Part shown: piece by piece, positions 1-6,535 of the stretch
Position numbering within the stretch: the stretch's first letter is position 1
Layout of the letters: every line of letters begins with the position of its first letter
Source of the DNA: Spirochaetaceae bacterium
Lineage (GTDB): Bacteria > Spirochaetota > Spirochaetia > B11-G9
Direction of reading: 5' to 3'
DNA length: 11,837 bases
NCBI GenBank assembly: GCA_030633365.1
Contig: DAOVSY010000054.1
Location: forward strand, 1 to 11,837
Notes under the pieces: model-generated
The model's database searches: none
What the model was told of the DNA's origin: nothing
What the model saw: the letters and a program-made list of their open reading frames with translations, nothing else
Position numbers and translations under genes: made by a program

Positions 1-609
1 AAAATCAGCAGCTGCCAAATTCTGATTTCCAGATCCAGGATTAGAGTACCCTATACATTTCATTCCTGCCTGTTTTGCTGCTTTAACTCCATTTGTAGAA
101 TCTTCTATTACTAAACAGTTTGCAGGTTTTATATCCATTAATTCAGCAGTTTTAAGGAAAATATCCGGATCGGGTTTTCCGTTAACAATATCATCACCAC
201 TTACTTTTATTTGAAAGTATTCATTAATATTAGTTTTATCCATTACATAATTAATTATTCTAGGTGGAGATGATGAAGCAAGGGCTATACGAAATCCTTT
301 AGATTGCAAACTGATAATAAGTTTTTTTACTCCAGGTATAATATTTATGGGTTTTTTATTTTCCAGATATTCCAGGAATTCTAACTGCTCCTTTAAAATT
401 AATTCCTGAACAGTAAAGGGAATATTGTGAGTTTGTTTTAAACTTGTCCATAAGGTCTTTGCTGTTGTTCCCACAAAGGTTTCATGCTCTTCCCGGGAAA
501 CAGTTATTCCTAAAGATTTAAAAAGTCTGCTTTCAAAGTCAAAATGGAGGGGTTCACTATCTATAAGAACACCATCCATATCAAATATTATACATTTATC
601 TGTATTCAT
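1..609 (-). CDS. HAD-superfamily phosphatase, beta-phosphoglucomutase-like (3' end cut by window)
   Basis: Predicted cytosolic hydrolase or phosphomutase of the HAD superfamily, subfamily I, acting on a small phosphorylated metabolite (sugar phosphate or similar). All four motifs are visible in the 203 codons present. Motif I is DMDGVLIDSEP, with nucleophile D10 and acid/base D12. Motif II is ASSS near 111-114, motif III is GKPDPD at 144-149 with K145, and motif IV is IEDS with E169 and D170. The helical cap lies between about 18 and 90. The family is usually 215-230 residues, so only a short C-terminal piece is lost beyond position 1. The ATG at 607-609 follows AAGGG at 9 nt, and that SD overlaps the last codons of the M48 gene 5 nt upstream, which suggests coupled translation. 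The DSEP motif and cap resemble beta-phosphoglucomutase and 2-deoxyglucose-6-phosphatase types. The exact substrate cannot be read from sequence. Confidence 0.93.
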   Translation of the reverse strand, partial: MNTDKCIIFDMDGVLIDSEPLHFDFESRLFKSLGITVSREEHETFVGTTAKTLWTSLKQTHNIPFTVQELILKEQLEFLEYLENKKPINIIPGVKKLIISLQSKGFRIALASSSPPRIINYVMDKTNINEYFQIKVSGDDIVNGKPDPDIFLKTAELMDIKPANCLVIEDSTNGVKAAKQAGMKCIGYSNPGSGNQNLAAADF

Positions 610-614
610 AGTAT

Positions 615-1613
615 TTAACCCTTAAAAAAATCCTTAAATACCTTTGAAACATCATCACCCAATTTTCCAACACCCTCTCCAAGGTTCCTGACAGCCTTAA
701 GTACTGGATCAGCTTCTTTTTCAGTCTCATTTTTATAGTATTTAAAACTATCTTTTATATCTTCAGTTATCCTGTTTTGATTATTTCCCCGTTTTTGGTA
801 GTCTCCACCAATAATTTTTGAGTATTCACCAGCTGCTATCCAGTTTCTAAGTTCTGTTAAACGGATAACGGGAAAAGGGTGAGAAGTCCATACAGTGTTG
901 AGAACTTTGTGTATCCCGTCCAGCAGACCCTTGGAGTTTTCGTACTCATCTGCCTGAAGAAAAAAGTCATTCATGTTCAATTCTGAGGGATTATCTCCTC
1001 CGGCCATACGCATAAGTACCGAATAGCTGGGGTCTTCATTTTGTACTGCAAGTAAACCAGCTCTGTCGGCAGAGAGTTCACTTTTTCTATCCCATTCTTT
1101 CAGGGCTGCGATAATTGGCAGTATAATCAAATCGGATACGGGAAGTGCAGTAAATGAAATATTCACCATTAACCAGAGAAGGGTTTTGTAAAGGGAATGT
1201 CCGCTAATTAAATGTCCCATTTCATGAGCCAGAACACACATTAGCTCATCATTGTTCAAACTATTAACCAAATGACTGTTAATAACTATAAATGGCTCTT
1301 TTACACCATATACTCCGGCATTAAAAAAAGGGCTCCTGGTTACATAAACCTCGGGAATGTAATTCCAGTCAAATATTTCTGTAATTTTTCTAATTTGCTG
1401 ATGAAGTACAGGAAATTGATTAGGGGAAGTTCGTATGGAAGAGGATAAATGCAGTAATTTTATAGATTTCTCTGTTGTAAGTCCAAAAACTACCTTAATA
1501 ATTTCATCAAACCCTGGAATTTGTTTGAGCGCTGATAAAGCTGCTTTATCAGCTGGATGTTCCCAGGATCTGGAATCTATATCTGCTAATATTTTTTGTT
1601 CAATTGCTGGCAT
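615..1613 (-). CDS. M48-family zinc metalloprotease (HtpX/Ste24-like)
   Basis: Zinc-dependent endopeptidase of family M48. The zinc site is AHEMGH (H120, E121, H124), and the third ligand is E179 in KSELSADRAG, which fits the family's ExxxD pattern. The HEMGH helix is followed by a hydrophobic stretch (about 130-170) that could be one or two membrane-associated helices, as in HtpX, but there is no N-terminal transmembrane pair or signal peptide. The last 40 residues are charged and amphipathic. Start: an in-frame TTG at 1634 gives seven extra residues, but the ATG at 1611-1613 has AAAAGGA 9 nt upstream and is preferred, giving 332 residues. The first 14 nt overlap the Nudix gene, which suggests translational coupling. 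The likely role is turnover of damaged membrane or envelope proteins, or processing of a lipoprotein; the substrate is unknown. A perfect 10-bp hairpin lies in codons 21-28. Confidence 0.94.
   Translation of the reverse strand: MPAIEQKILADIDSRSWEHPADKAALSALKQIPGFDEIIKVVFGLTTEKSIKLLHLSSSIRTSPNQFPVLHQQIRKITEIFDWNYIPEVYVTRSPFFNAGVYGVKEPFIVINSHLVNSLNNDELMCVLAHEMGHLISGHSLYKTLLWLMVNISFTALPVSDLIILPIIAALKEWDRKSELSADRAGLLAVQNEDPSYSVLMRMAGGDNPSELNMNDFFLQADEYENSKGLLDGIHKVLNTVWTSHPFPVIRLTELRNWIAAGEYSKIIGGDYQKRGNNQNRITEDIKDSFKYYKNETEKEADPVLKAVRNLGEGVGKLGDDVSKVFKDFFKG
1531..1553 (-). repeat. Perfect 10-bp inverted repeat inside the M48 gene
   Basis: GCTGATAAAG at 1531-1540, a 3-nt loop, then its exact reverse complement at 1544-1553. 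In the mRNA it would form a stable hairpin about 60 nt after the start codon. It encodes ADKAALSA, and because of the symmetry the same peptide is encoded on the opposite strand. No U-tract follows, so it is not a standard terminator. Confidence 0.85.
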
Positions 1614-2154
1614 ATTTATTAATCCTTTTCTCAACTTCTTTGATAATATTCAACCAGTATTTACCATGTGGTACAAAATTCCCTGGATTTTTATTTAACT
1701 CAGTTTTTAATAAATCAGTATGATAGAATCTTATCTCTTCAACTTCTTCTTTCTGAAGTATTAAGTTACTAATATCACCATTAAACTTAAGAAAGTATAC
1801 ATAATGAAATTCATTATCAAGAAATTGCTTATATTGGGAGATTTGTTTTCTGATGGTATAAAACTCAAGATCTTTAGGTGCAGCTGTAAGGCCTATTTCC
1901 TCTTCTGTTTCCCTTATTGCTGAGTTTATTGGTTTCTCTCCAGCCCCAATGTGTCCTGCTGCTGATACATCCCACAGGTTAGGGAATATATTTTTTTCTC
2001 CTGATCTTAATTGAAGAAGAATTTCCGATTTATTGTTAAAAATCCAAATATGTGAAGATCTGTGCCATAGGCCGGATCTGTGTGCTTCACTTTTCATTTT
2101 TTGAATATTCAGAGGCTCGTTATTTTCATTGTATAGATCAATAAGTTCATCCAT
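1600..2154 (-). CDS. Nudix hydrolase (IPP-isomerase-like / YfcD-type subgroup)
   Basis: Predicted cytosolic Nudix-fold pyrophosphohydrolase of 184 residues. The Nudix box spans residues 67-89 and fits GX5EX7REUXEEXGU exactly except for Thr at the first U: G67, E73, R81, E82, E85, E86, G88. The N-terminal pattern MDELIDLYNE...HRSGLWHRSSHIWIFN and the LWDVSAAGH segment before the box are typical of the subgroup annotated as isopentenyl-diphosphate isomerase-like or YfcD-like. It lacks the Cys and Glu context I would want before calling it a true isomerase. Substrates in this subgroup are poorly known; nucleotide or isoprenoid diphosphates are possible. The ATG at 2152-2154 has only a weak SD, 27 nt after the phosphatase-like gene. 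Its 3' end overlaps the M48 start by 14 nt. Confidence 0.94.
   Translation of the reverse strand: MDELIDLYNENNEPLNIQKMKSEAHRSGLWHRSSHIWIFNNKSEILLQLRSGEKNIFPNLWDVSAAGHIGAGEKPINSAIRETEEEIGLTAAPKDLEFYTIRKQISQYKQFLDNEFHYVYFLKFNGDISNLILQKEEVEEIRFYHTDLLKTELNKNPGNFVPHGKYWLNIIKEVEKRINKYASN
1623..1629 (-). promoter_or_regulatory. Ribosome binding site that decides the M48 start
   Basis: AAAAGGA on the minus strand, 9 nt before the ATG at 1613. It lies downstream of the possible TTG start at 1634, so it argues for the ATG. It is inside the 3' end of the Nudix coding sequence. Confidence 0.7.
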
Positions 2155-2181
2155 AGTCTTAATATACCTATAATTCCTGAC

Positions 2182-2616
2182 TTATAAAGTATTTTCTTTG
2201 ATAAAAGAAGTCCATATTTCATCCGGGTCCCAAATTTTTAGCACATCTTTCCATGCAGTTTCTGCTAATTCTTTTAATTTATTTATTCTGTAAAGATATA
2301 TAAAAACTGAAACCCTCATATTCAGCATACAGTGAATAAATATTGGGTCGTCCAGACCCAGTTCCATGGCCTTAAAGAATTTTTTCAGTTCAAATACCTG
2401 AGGACCCTGGAAATCTACAGGAATCTGAATATATGTCATTCCCATTAGGGTTACAATTTCAGCCTCATTTTTTATGGCACCTTCTGTAGTTGGGAGGGCC
2501 AGGTTAATTACAGTGCTAATTTTTAAGGATTTGAGAAGTGAAAATTGATTACTCCTTGGTTGGCCTGCTGTATATATATTATTGTTTATCTGTAAGAAAT
2601 TAGTAATTTGGTCCAT
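2182..2616 (-). CDS. Dual-specificity / tyrosine phosphatase-like protein with C-X4-R loop
   Basis: A 144-residue cytosolic protein with the outline of the small DSP-PTPase / DUF442-like fold. The N-terminal signature is NIYTAGQPRSNQF, followed by the buried strand STVINLAL, the PVDFQGP loop (possible general acid D68) and IFIHCMLNMRVS. The presumed nucleophile is C96 and the phosphate-binding arginine is R101. Canonical PTPs have C-X5-R; here only four residues separate them. I recall related bacterial proteins with an xNMRVS loop, so this is probably a subgroup trait and not damage. Phosphatase activity is therefore inferred. The start ATG at 2614-2616 has a strong SD, AGAAGGAG, 6 nt upstream. 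That SD overlaps the original stop codon of the broken DUF1697 gene. Its substrate (phosphoprotein, nucleotide or other) cannot be read. Confidence 0.75.
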   Translation of the reverse strand: MDQITNFLQINNNIYTAGQPRSNQFSLLKSLKISTVINLALPTTEGAIKNEAEIVTLMGMTYIQIPVDFQGPQVFELKKFFKAMELGLDDPIFIHCMLNMRVSVFIYLYRINKLKELAETAWKDVLKIWDPDEIWTSFIKENTL

Positions 2617-2628
2617 ATGATGCTCCTT

Positions 2629-3167
2629 CTATATATTATTAAGAGCCAGTTCAAGCAGCTTGTTAACAGTTTTCCAGTTTCTGGTTGTTGCAGACACTTT
2701 AAGTTTTTTCTCCAGAAAATTATTTGACAGTTTTGTTTTGCCATACCCATCAGGACAGAAGATATATACAGCCTCCTCTGTAAAATGAACAAGTTCTGAA
2801 CTGGCTTTTTTTTCTATAATTTGATCTAAAGACGGATTAATGCATTTATTTGATAAAATGTTACATGAAGTTTTGTAGTATCAATATCTGTAAAAGGGAG
2901 TGTTTCGACTATTTTTTTTAGTTTTTCTGATTTTATAACAAGAACAGGTATATCATATCCAAAATGGGTAATAATATGTTCTTTAATAGTTTTTTCTATT
3001 GTAATAATATTCTGTTCTTTGGTTCTAAATATAACATTTCCACTTTGTATATAGGTTTGAACCTCCATAAAACCCAGTGTTTCATACAGTTGTTTCAAGT
3101 CAGCCATTTTAATAATATTTTTGCCACTTACATTTATTCCTCTTAGGATAGAAATGTATGTGTTCAT
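2629..3167 (-). pseudogene. DUF1697 family protein, broken by a -1 frameshift
   Basis: The start (MNTYISILRGINVSGKN) and the middle (VQTYIQSGNVIF, then KLHVTFYQ) are typical of DUF1697, a family of about 180 residues with unknown function. The first frame ends at a TAG at 2826-2828, giving 113 residues. The rest of the family is intact in another frame: from TGC at 2844 it reads CINPSLDQII, then VYIFCPDGYGKTKLSN and ATTRNWKTVNKLLELAL, ending with TAG at 2629-2631. Restoring one base in the A-rich stretch at about 2845-2852 rebuilds a 179-residue protein of the usual length. The ATG at 3167 has GGAG 6 nt upstream; a TTG at 3179 is in frame but has no SD. The lesion could be a recent mutation or a sequencing or assembly error. 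No slippery heptamer was seen, so programmed shifting is unlikely. Confidence 0.85.
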
Positions 3168-3184
3168 ATTTATCTCCAAATCAA

Positions 3185-3574
3185 TTACTTAATTAGATTT
3201 ATTATTGCTTTCACTAATACTAGCAGAAGTATTACCCAGATAATAATAAAAATTGCTCCTACCAATTTATTGGATTTAAGAGGCTGATCATTGTTTTCTA
3301 CTTTTTCTCTGGAGGCTTCCATAATTTCTACTGGAATTAGTTTTATAGAGAGGGATATCATCAGAGGAAGAATTATTAGATCATCCAAATATCCTATTAC
3401 AGGAATAAAATCAGGTATTAGATCAATTGGGCTTAGAGCATAGGCTACTGTGGAGATAATAAATAACTTTGGTAGAAGAGGTAATTTTGGATCCTGATAG
3501 GCATAGTACAGAACAAAAATCTCCTTTTTAAGATTTTTTGCTTTTTGTTTTAACTTGGTAATAAATTTATTCAT
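3185..3574 (-). CDS. YkvA / DUF1232 family small membrane protein
   Basis: A 129-residue protein with the DUF1232 signature at 48-70: SPIDLIPDFIPVIGYLDDLI, preceded by the YAYQDPKLPLLPKL stretch. Three hydrophobic segments are visible: about 36-55, about 62-81 and a strongly hydrophobic C-terminal helix at 104-125. The N-terminus is Lys-rich (KFITKLKQKAKNLKK), so it should face the cytoplasm. The family's function is unknown; its members are common in bacteria and archaea. The ATG at 3572-3574 has AAGGA about 14 nt upstream, a long spacing, so initiation may depend on coupling to the hydrolase gene that ends 10 nt earlier. It is the first gene upstream of the frameshifted DUF1697 gene (17-nt gap). 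Confidence 0.87.
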   Translation of the reverse strand: MNKFITKLKQKAKNLKKEIFVLYYAYQDPKLPLLPKLFIISTVAYALSPIDLIPDFIPVIGYLDDLIILPLMISLSIKLIPVEIMEASREKVENNDQPLKSNKLVGAIFIIIWVILLLVLVKAIINLIK

Positions 3575-3584
3575 ACCAAAATTA

Positions 3585-4283
3585 TTAATCCTTTTTTACA
3601 GATAAAAATTCTTCTTTTAGTAATTTTTCCAATAGATTTATTACATTAAGTATATTGTTAATACTTCCGGATATATCATTTTCTTTTTCCAGCAGGTGCC
3701 CTGCTCCCGGAATAATCATTTCTCTATAATCTGGTAACTTACCAAGATCTATATGATTTTTTTTATTATAGTAAGGATCACTGTCTCCAACCACTAAAAA
3801 AGAGGGAGAGTTTCCTTTTTTAAGTATATGAATCAGTTTTTCCCATGCCTGAGCTGGTGTATACCAAATATAAGAAGTTGAAGAGAGTCTTTTTTGAATG
3901 AGTGGATGGTCATACATAATAGTAATTGCTGTTGTTCCAATGGATTTTCCGCAAAGAAGGAGTGATCTTGTTTTAATAATATCTATTAACTGATCTGCAA
4001 GAAAAAGCTGATCCTTCTTAAAGTATTCCTCTTTTCCTTTATCGTCCAATTTCAGAAATGAATCTCTTTCGTTATAATGGTAGTCAATTGTAATAACATC
4101 AAAACCGTATTCAACAAGAAGAAGTTTTGTATAAAATAAAAGAGGTCCATCAATCGGATAAGCATATCCTGGAAGAATGAGGGCCGTTTTATTTGATTGT
4201 TTATTTTTTGAAAGTCTTACACATGGTACTTGTATTCCATCAAAGGAGTTAAGTTTAAAACTGTTAAAATCCATCTTTACCAT
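3585..4283 (-). CDS. Small alpha/beta hydrolase
   Basis: A 232-residue cytosolic protein with an alpha/beta-hydrolase core. The first strand ends in LILPGY (oxyanion region, 36-40). The nucleophile elbow is CGKSIG with S114. The acid is in VVGDSDPYY (D167 or D169) and the histidine is H196 in PGAGHLLE. The order and spacing fit a Ser-Asp-His triad. The short lid and lack of a signal peptide suggest an intracellular esterase, thioesterase or dienelactone-hydrolase-like enzyme; the substrate is not evident. The ATG at 4281-4283 is preferred over a second ATG at 4274 because AAAGG lies 9 nt before it. The first 7 nt overlap the MFS stop codon, so the two are probably translated in a coupled way. 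A joint role, with the transporter importing or exporting the hydrolase's substrate, is possible but unproven. Confidence 0.8.
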   Translation of the reverse strand: MVKMDFNSFKLNSFDGIQVPCVRLSKNKQSNKTALILPGYAYPIDGPLLFYTKLLLVEYGFDVITIDYHYNERDSFLKLDDKGKEEYFKKDQLFLADQLIDIIKTRSLLLCGKSIGTTAITIMYDHPLIQKRLSSTSYIWYTPAQAWEKLIHILKKGNSPSFLVVGDSDPYYNKKNHIDLGKLPDYREMIIPGAGHLLEKENDISGSINNILNVINLLEKLLKEEFLSVKKD

Positions 4284-5527
4284 GTTTCTTTACCTTTTGG
4301 CTTTCCCCAGTCAACTTCGCTTTGTGTTTGATTCTTTGGAATTTTCTTTATAAGGTCGTGAATATTGGTTTGCCTTTTAATATTTATCAGGGTAATAACA
4401 AGATTTAGAATTAGGTACAAAATCAACCCAAACATTACCATATAAGGCGATATTTTTTGAAATAACTGTCCACTTAAGTATGGTAGAGACATTCCTCCCA
4501 AAGCAGTGCTTGTAAAAATAATTCCATTAACCCTTCCGGTTATTCCAATATGTTTTTCGGTAAATGCCAGTAAATTTGGGAAAAATGAACCCATTGATGC
4601 ACCAAATATTATGGTTCCGGCTGCAATTGTAGTAGCAGAACCTGAGAACAGCAGAATAAAAGAGATTCCTGCAATGGAACCAAGGATATCAATTATTAGA
4701 ATTTTTTCTGGATTAAGTTTTTTAGATAGAGGGATAAAGATTCCCCGGCCAAGGGTAATAGAACCCCAAAAAAAAGAAGTCATAAATCCTGCAGTTCTAT
4801 TACTGGAATTCAGAATTTCTCTTGTATAAGAAAAAATCCATCCGCTGAAGCTTACCTCTGTTCCAACATAAAGCAAGGCTGAGGCAGCAGTTAATATTAT
4901 AGAAATAATTGTTTTTCTTGAAAAGTTAAGATCAGTAGAAAGCTTTTTCCGTATTGTGGGGCTTGGAGTAAAAAGAACAAATAGAGCAGCCAGGAAAAAA
5001 ATTATACCAATTATTCTATAAGCAAGTATTACATCATTTGTTTGAGTAATAGAAAAGGTTATTATTAGTGGAGATATAAAGGCACCTATTCCATTTAAAA
5101 GATGCATACCATTCATCCAGGGGGGAAGATTATTTGATCTAACCCAAACCAGGAGAGTATTACTTCCTACTACAACAATTCCTGCCCCTATACCATTAAA
5201 TACCATAATCAAAAATATTTTAAATATTGAGTTTGAAAGGGGAATAAAAAAGTAAGCAATACCAGTTATTGTCAGGGCAAGGGCTACAACAGGATTACCT
5301 TTAACTCTGTCATAAAGAAAGCCTGCAATATTTGAACCCAGAAAAAAACCAAGAGCTCCAGCAATGAAAAGAATACTTGCTTCACTTATGGAAGTTCCGG
5401 CATGATCTGCCAGAAAGGGTAATGCTGGCCCCAGCATTGCTGCAATAAGTCCAAAACTAAAAAAGGCTAAATAGTAGGATGTTGTTTGTCTGACTATAGT
5501 ATTATGGGTTATTGCAGGATTTATCAT
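4277..5527 (-). CDS. Major facilitator superfamily transporter
   Basis: A 416-residue inner-membrane protein with about 12 hydrophobic helices in two six-helix halves. The central loop (about 190-205, PSPTIRKKLSTDLNFSRK) is charged. The loop after helix 2 carries GFLYDRVKGNP (69-79), a variant of MFS motif A (GxLaDrxGrr). The matching position of the second half has FIPLSKKLNPEKI. The N-terminal pattern SFGLIAAMLGPALPFLADHAG resembles the sugar-type/MFSD4-like branch, but that assignment is loose and the substrate is unknown. The start ATG (5525-5527) has only a poor SD. A 66-nt gap separates it from DUF429, the longest gap in the minus-strand run, so a secondary promoter could lie there, though I see no convincing hexamers. 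The end overlaps the alpha/beta-hydrolase start by 7 nt. Confidence 0.92.
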   Translation of the reverse strand: MINPAITHNTIVRQTTSYYLAFFSFGLIAAMLGPALPFLADHAGTSISEASILFIAGALGFFLGSNIAGFLYDRVKGNPVVALALTITGIAYFFIPLSNSIFKIFLIMVFNGIGAGIVVVGSNTLLVWVRSNNLPPWMNGMHLLNGIGAFISPLIITFSITQTNDVILAYRIIGIIFFLAALFVLFTPSPTIRKKLSTDLNFSRKTIISIILTAASALLYVGTEVSFSGWIFSYTREILNSSNRTAGFMTSFFWGSITLGRGIFIPLSKKLNPEKILIIDILGSIAGISFILLFSGSATTIAAGTIIFGASMGSFFPNLLAFTEKHIGITGRVNGIIFTSTALGGMSLPYLSGQLFQKISPYMVMFGLILYLILNLVITLINIKRQTNIHDLIKKIPKNQTQSEVDWGKPKGKETW

Positions 5528-5593
5528 AATTTTATTCTAGACTATTTACCCTGTTTTGCAGAGGTAGTTATAGAAAATACTTAATACTTGCCG

Positions 5594-6379
5594 TTATTTT
5601 GCCCAAATAAGACCCTCAATTTCAAGCACATTTTGTGGAATATCTATTTGTTTACATTTTCCTTCAATAAAATCTATTCCAGCCAGACAGCATACCAATG
5701 AATCAAAATCATGATCTACTGTTGTAAAGTCAAATTTCTGGACTGAGTTATCAATATTGTATAGATTTTTCAGATTATCAAGTAAATACTCTCTTGATTC
5801 TGTAGACTCTGCTTTTTTATATCCCTTAATATTGAGATTATTGGATAATAAGGTTACAGCAGGATAAACTTCGATCATTCCTTTTTTACTCTGATTAATT
5901 GGGAAATTGTTATTCCAAAGAATATCAATTTGTTGTAAAGGTTGTATTAGTGAATTGAGGATGCCAATTCGTTTTAGTGTAGAAAAGGCTGTTCTTGCAA
6001 TTCTATCTGCACTAACTTCCAAAGGTATTTTTTTATATCTCTGAGCAATATCTATATCTGTTTTTCTTTTAAAGAATTTATCCATTTCATTTTTCATATT
6101 TATATGGGGATCAATATCTATACTTTTACCAGCTGAATGAACTGACAGGGCTTTTCCAAAAAGGGAAGGCCATCCCAATGGTGAGTCTATACAAAAGAGA
6201 ACCTGATCTTCCTTATTAACCCAGGAGTAAAGTGTATCTATCAGGCTTTGTTCCAAATCTTTTTTATTACCGGGTCTATTCCATTTATCCAGAATTCTAA
6301 AAGATTTATTATTATATGATCCCAGGGTTAAGCCGTTATTGACTGGCTGAACTGCACTGTCTATACCAATTATTAACAA
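5594..6379 (-). CDS. DUF429 family protein (predicted RNase-H-fold nuclease), TTG start
   Basis: A 261-residue cytosolic protein matching DUF429 by its ordered motifs: IGIDSA at 4-9 (D7), IDSPLGWP at 64-71 (D65), FKRKTD at 103-108, IEVYPAVTL at 169-177 and DHDFDSLVCCLAG at 222-234 (D224/D226). DUF429 is predicted to have an RNase-H-like fold in which such acidic residues bind metal; no biochemical function can be read here. The start is TTG: there is no in-frame ATG nearby, AGGAG stands exactly 6 nt before it, and the LLIIGID strand expected at the N-terminus begins right there. It is the first gene of the minus-strand run, with a plausible promoter in the divergent spacer. The length fits the family. 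Confidence 0.82.
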   Translation of the reverse strand: MLIIGIDSAVQPVNNGLTLGSYNNKSFRILDKWNRPGNKKDLEQSLIDTLYSWVNKEDQVLFCIDSPLGWPSLFGKALSVHSAGKSIDIDPHINMKNEMDKFFKRKTDIDIAQRYKKIPLEVSADRIARTAFSTLKRIGILNSLIQPLQQIDILWNNNFPINQSKKGMIEVYPAVTLLSNNLNIKGYKKAESTESREYLLDNLKNLYNIDNSVQKFDFTTVDHDFDSLVCCLAGIDFIEGKCKQIDIPQNVLEIEGLIWAK

Positions 6380-6385
6380 TTTATG

Positions 6386-6390
6386 CTCCT
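6386..6390 (-). promoter_or_regulatory. Ribosome binding site supporting the DUF429 TTG start
   Basis: AGGAG on the minus strand, 6 nt from the TTG at 6379. This ideal spacing is the main support for a non-ATG start. Confidence 0.75.
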
Positions 6391-6419
6391 GTTAACAAAT
6401 ATTCTTCTATATTTACTAA

Positions 6420-6447
6420 ATTATCAGATTAATAATGACTTCTGCAA
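6420..6447 (-). promoter_or_regulatory. Candidate sigma-70 promoter for the minus-strand run
   Basis: Read on the minus strand, TTGCAG (6447-6442) and GATAAT (6425-6420) are 16 nt apart. The second hexamer matches the -10 consensus at five of six positions; the first matches the -35 at three. Transcription would begin near 6413, leaving a leader of about 33 nt with the AGGAG site. The prediction was made by eye only. Confidence 0.35.
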
Positions 6448-6535
6448 TTAGTATCTATTCTAATGAAAGTTCCTCTTATCTGAAATAAAAAAAAACCGAT
6501 AGAATTAGTAGACTCATTATAAAACAGGGGTGTAA

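Larger units (their letters stand above)
6380..6535. other. Divergent intergenic region with promoters for both directions
   Basis: A 156-nt AT-rich spacer between DUF429 (minus) and the PilZ gene (plus). For the plus direction, TAGAAT at 6500-6505 fits a -10 box five of six, but the -35 at 18 nt (TTATCT, 6476-6481) is poor. A run of nine A's at 6487-6495 precedes it. The plus start has GGGG at 6527-6530, 5 nt before the ATG. No riboswitch, operator or clear long inverted repeat was recognised. Confidence 0.4.

Noticed and set aside
1055..1079. CTCTG / CAGAG short inverted repeat within the M48 gene
   Set aside because: Only five base pairs in the conserved SADRAG-coding segment; expected by chance.
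1435..1698. Plus-strand 87-codon open frame opposite M48/Nudix
   Set aside because: It lies opposite two well-supported genes. Part of its apparent protein-like look (ADKAALSA) comes from the perfect inverted repeat.
2586..2792. Small minus-strand open frame starting in the DUF1697 region and entering the phosphatase gene
   Set aside because: It is out of frame with the recognisable C-terminal half of DUF1697, has no SD, and its product has no family features. The real coding frame here is the shifted DUF1697 frame.
6465..6502. Possible sigma-28 (flagellar) promoter before the PilZ gene: GAAAGTTC and ACCGATAG
   Set aside because: Both boxes look like the consensus, but the spacing is 22 nt instead of about 11, so it cannot work as a standard sigma-28 promoter.
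6518..6523. TATAAA as the -10 box of the PilZ gene
   Set aside because: It ends 12 nt before the start codon, which would place the transcription start within or next to the SD.
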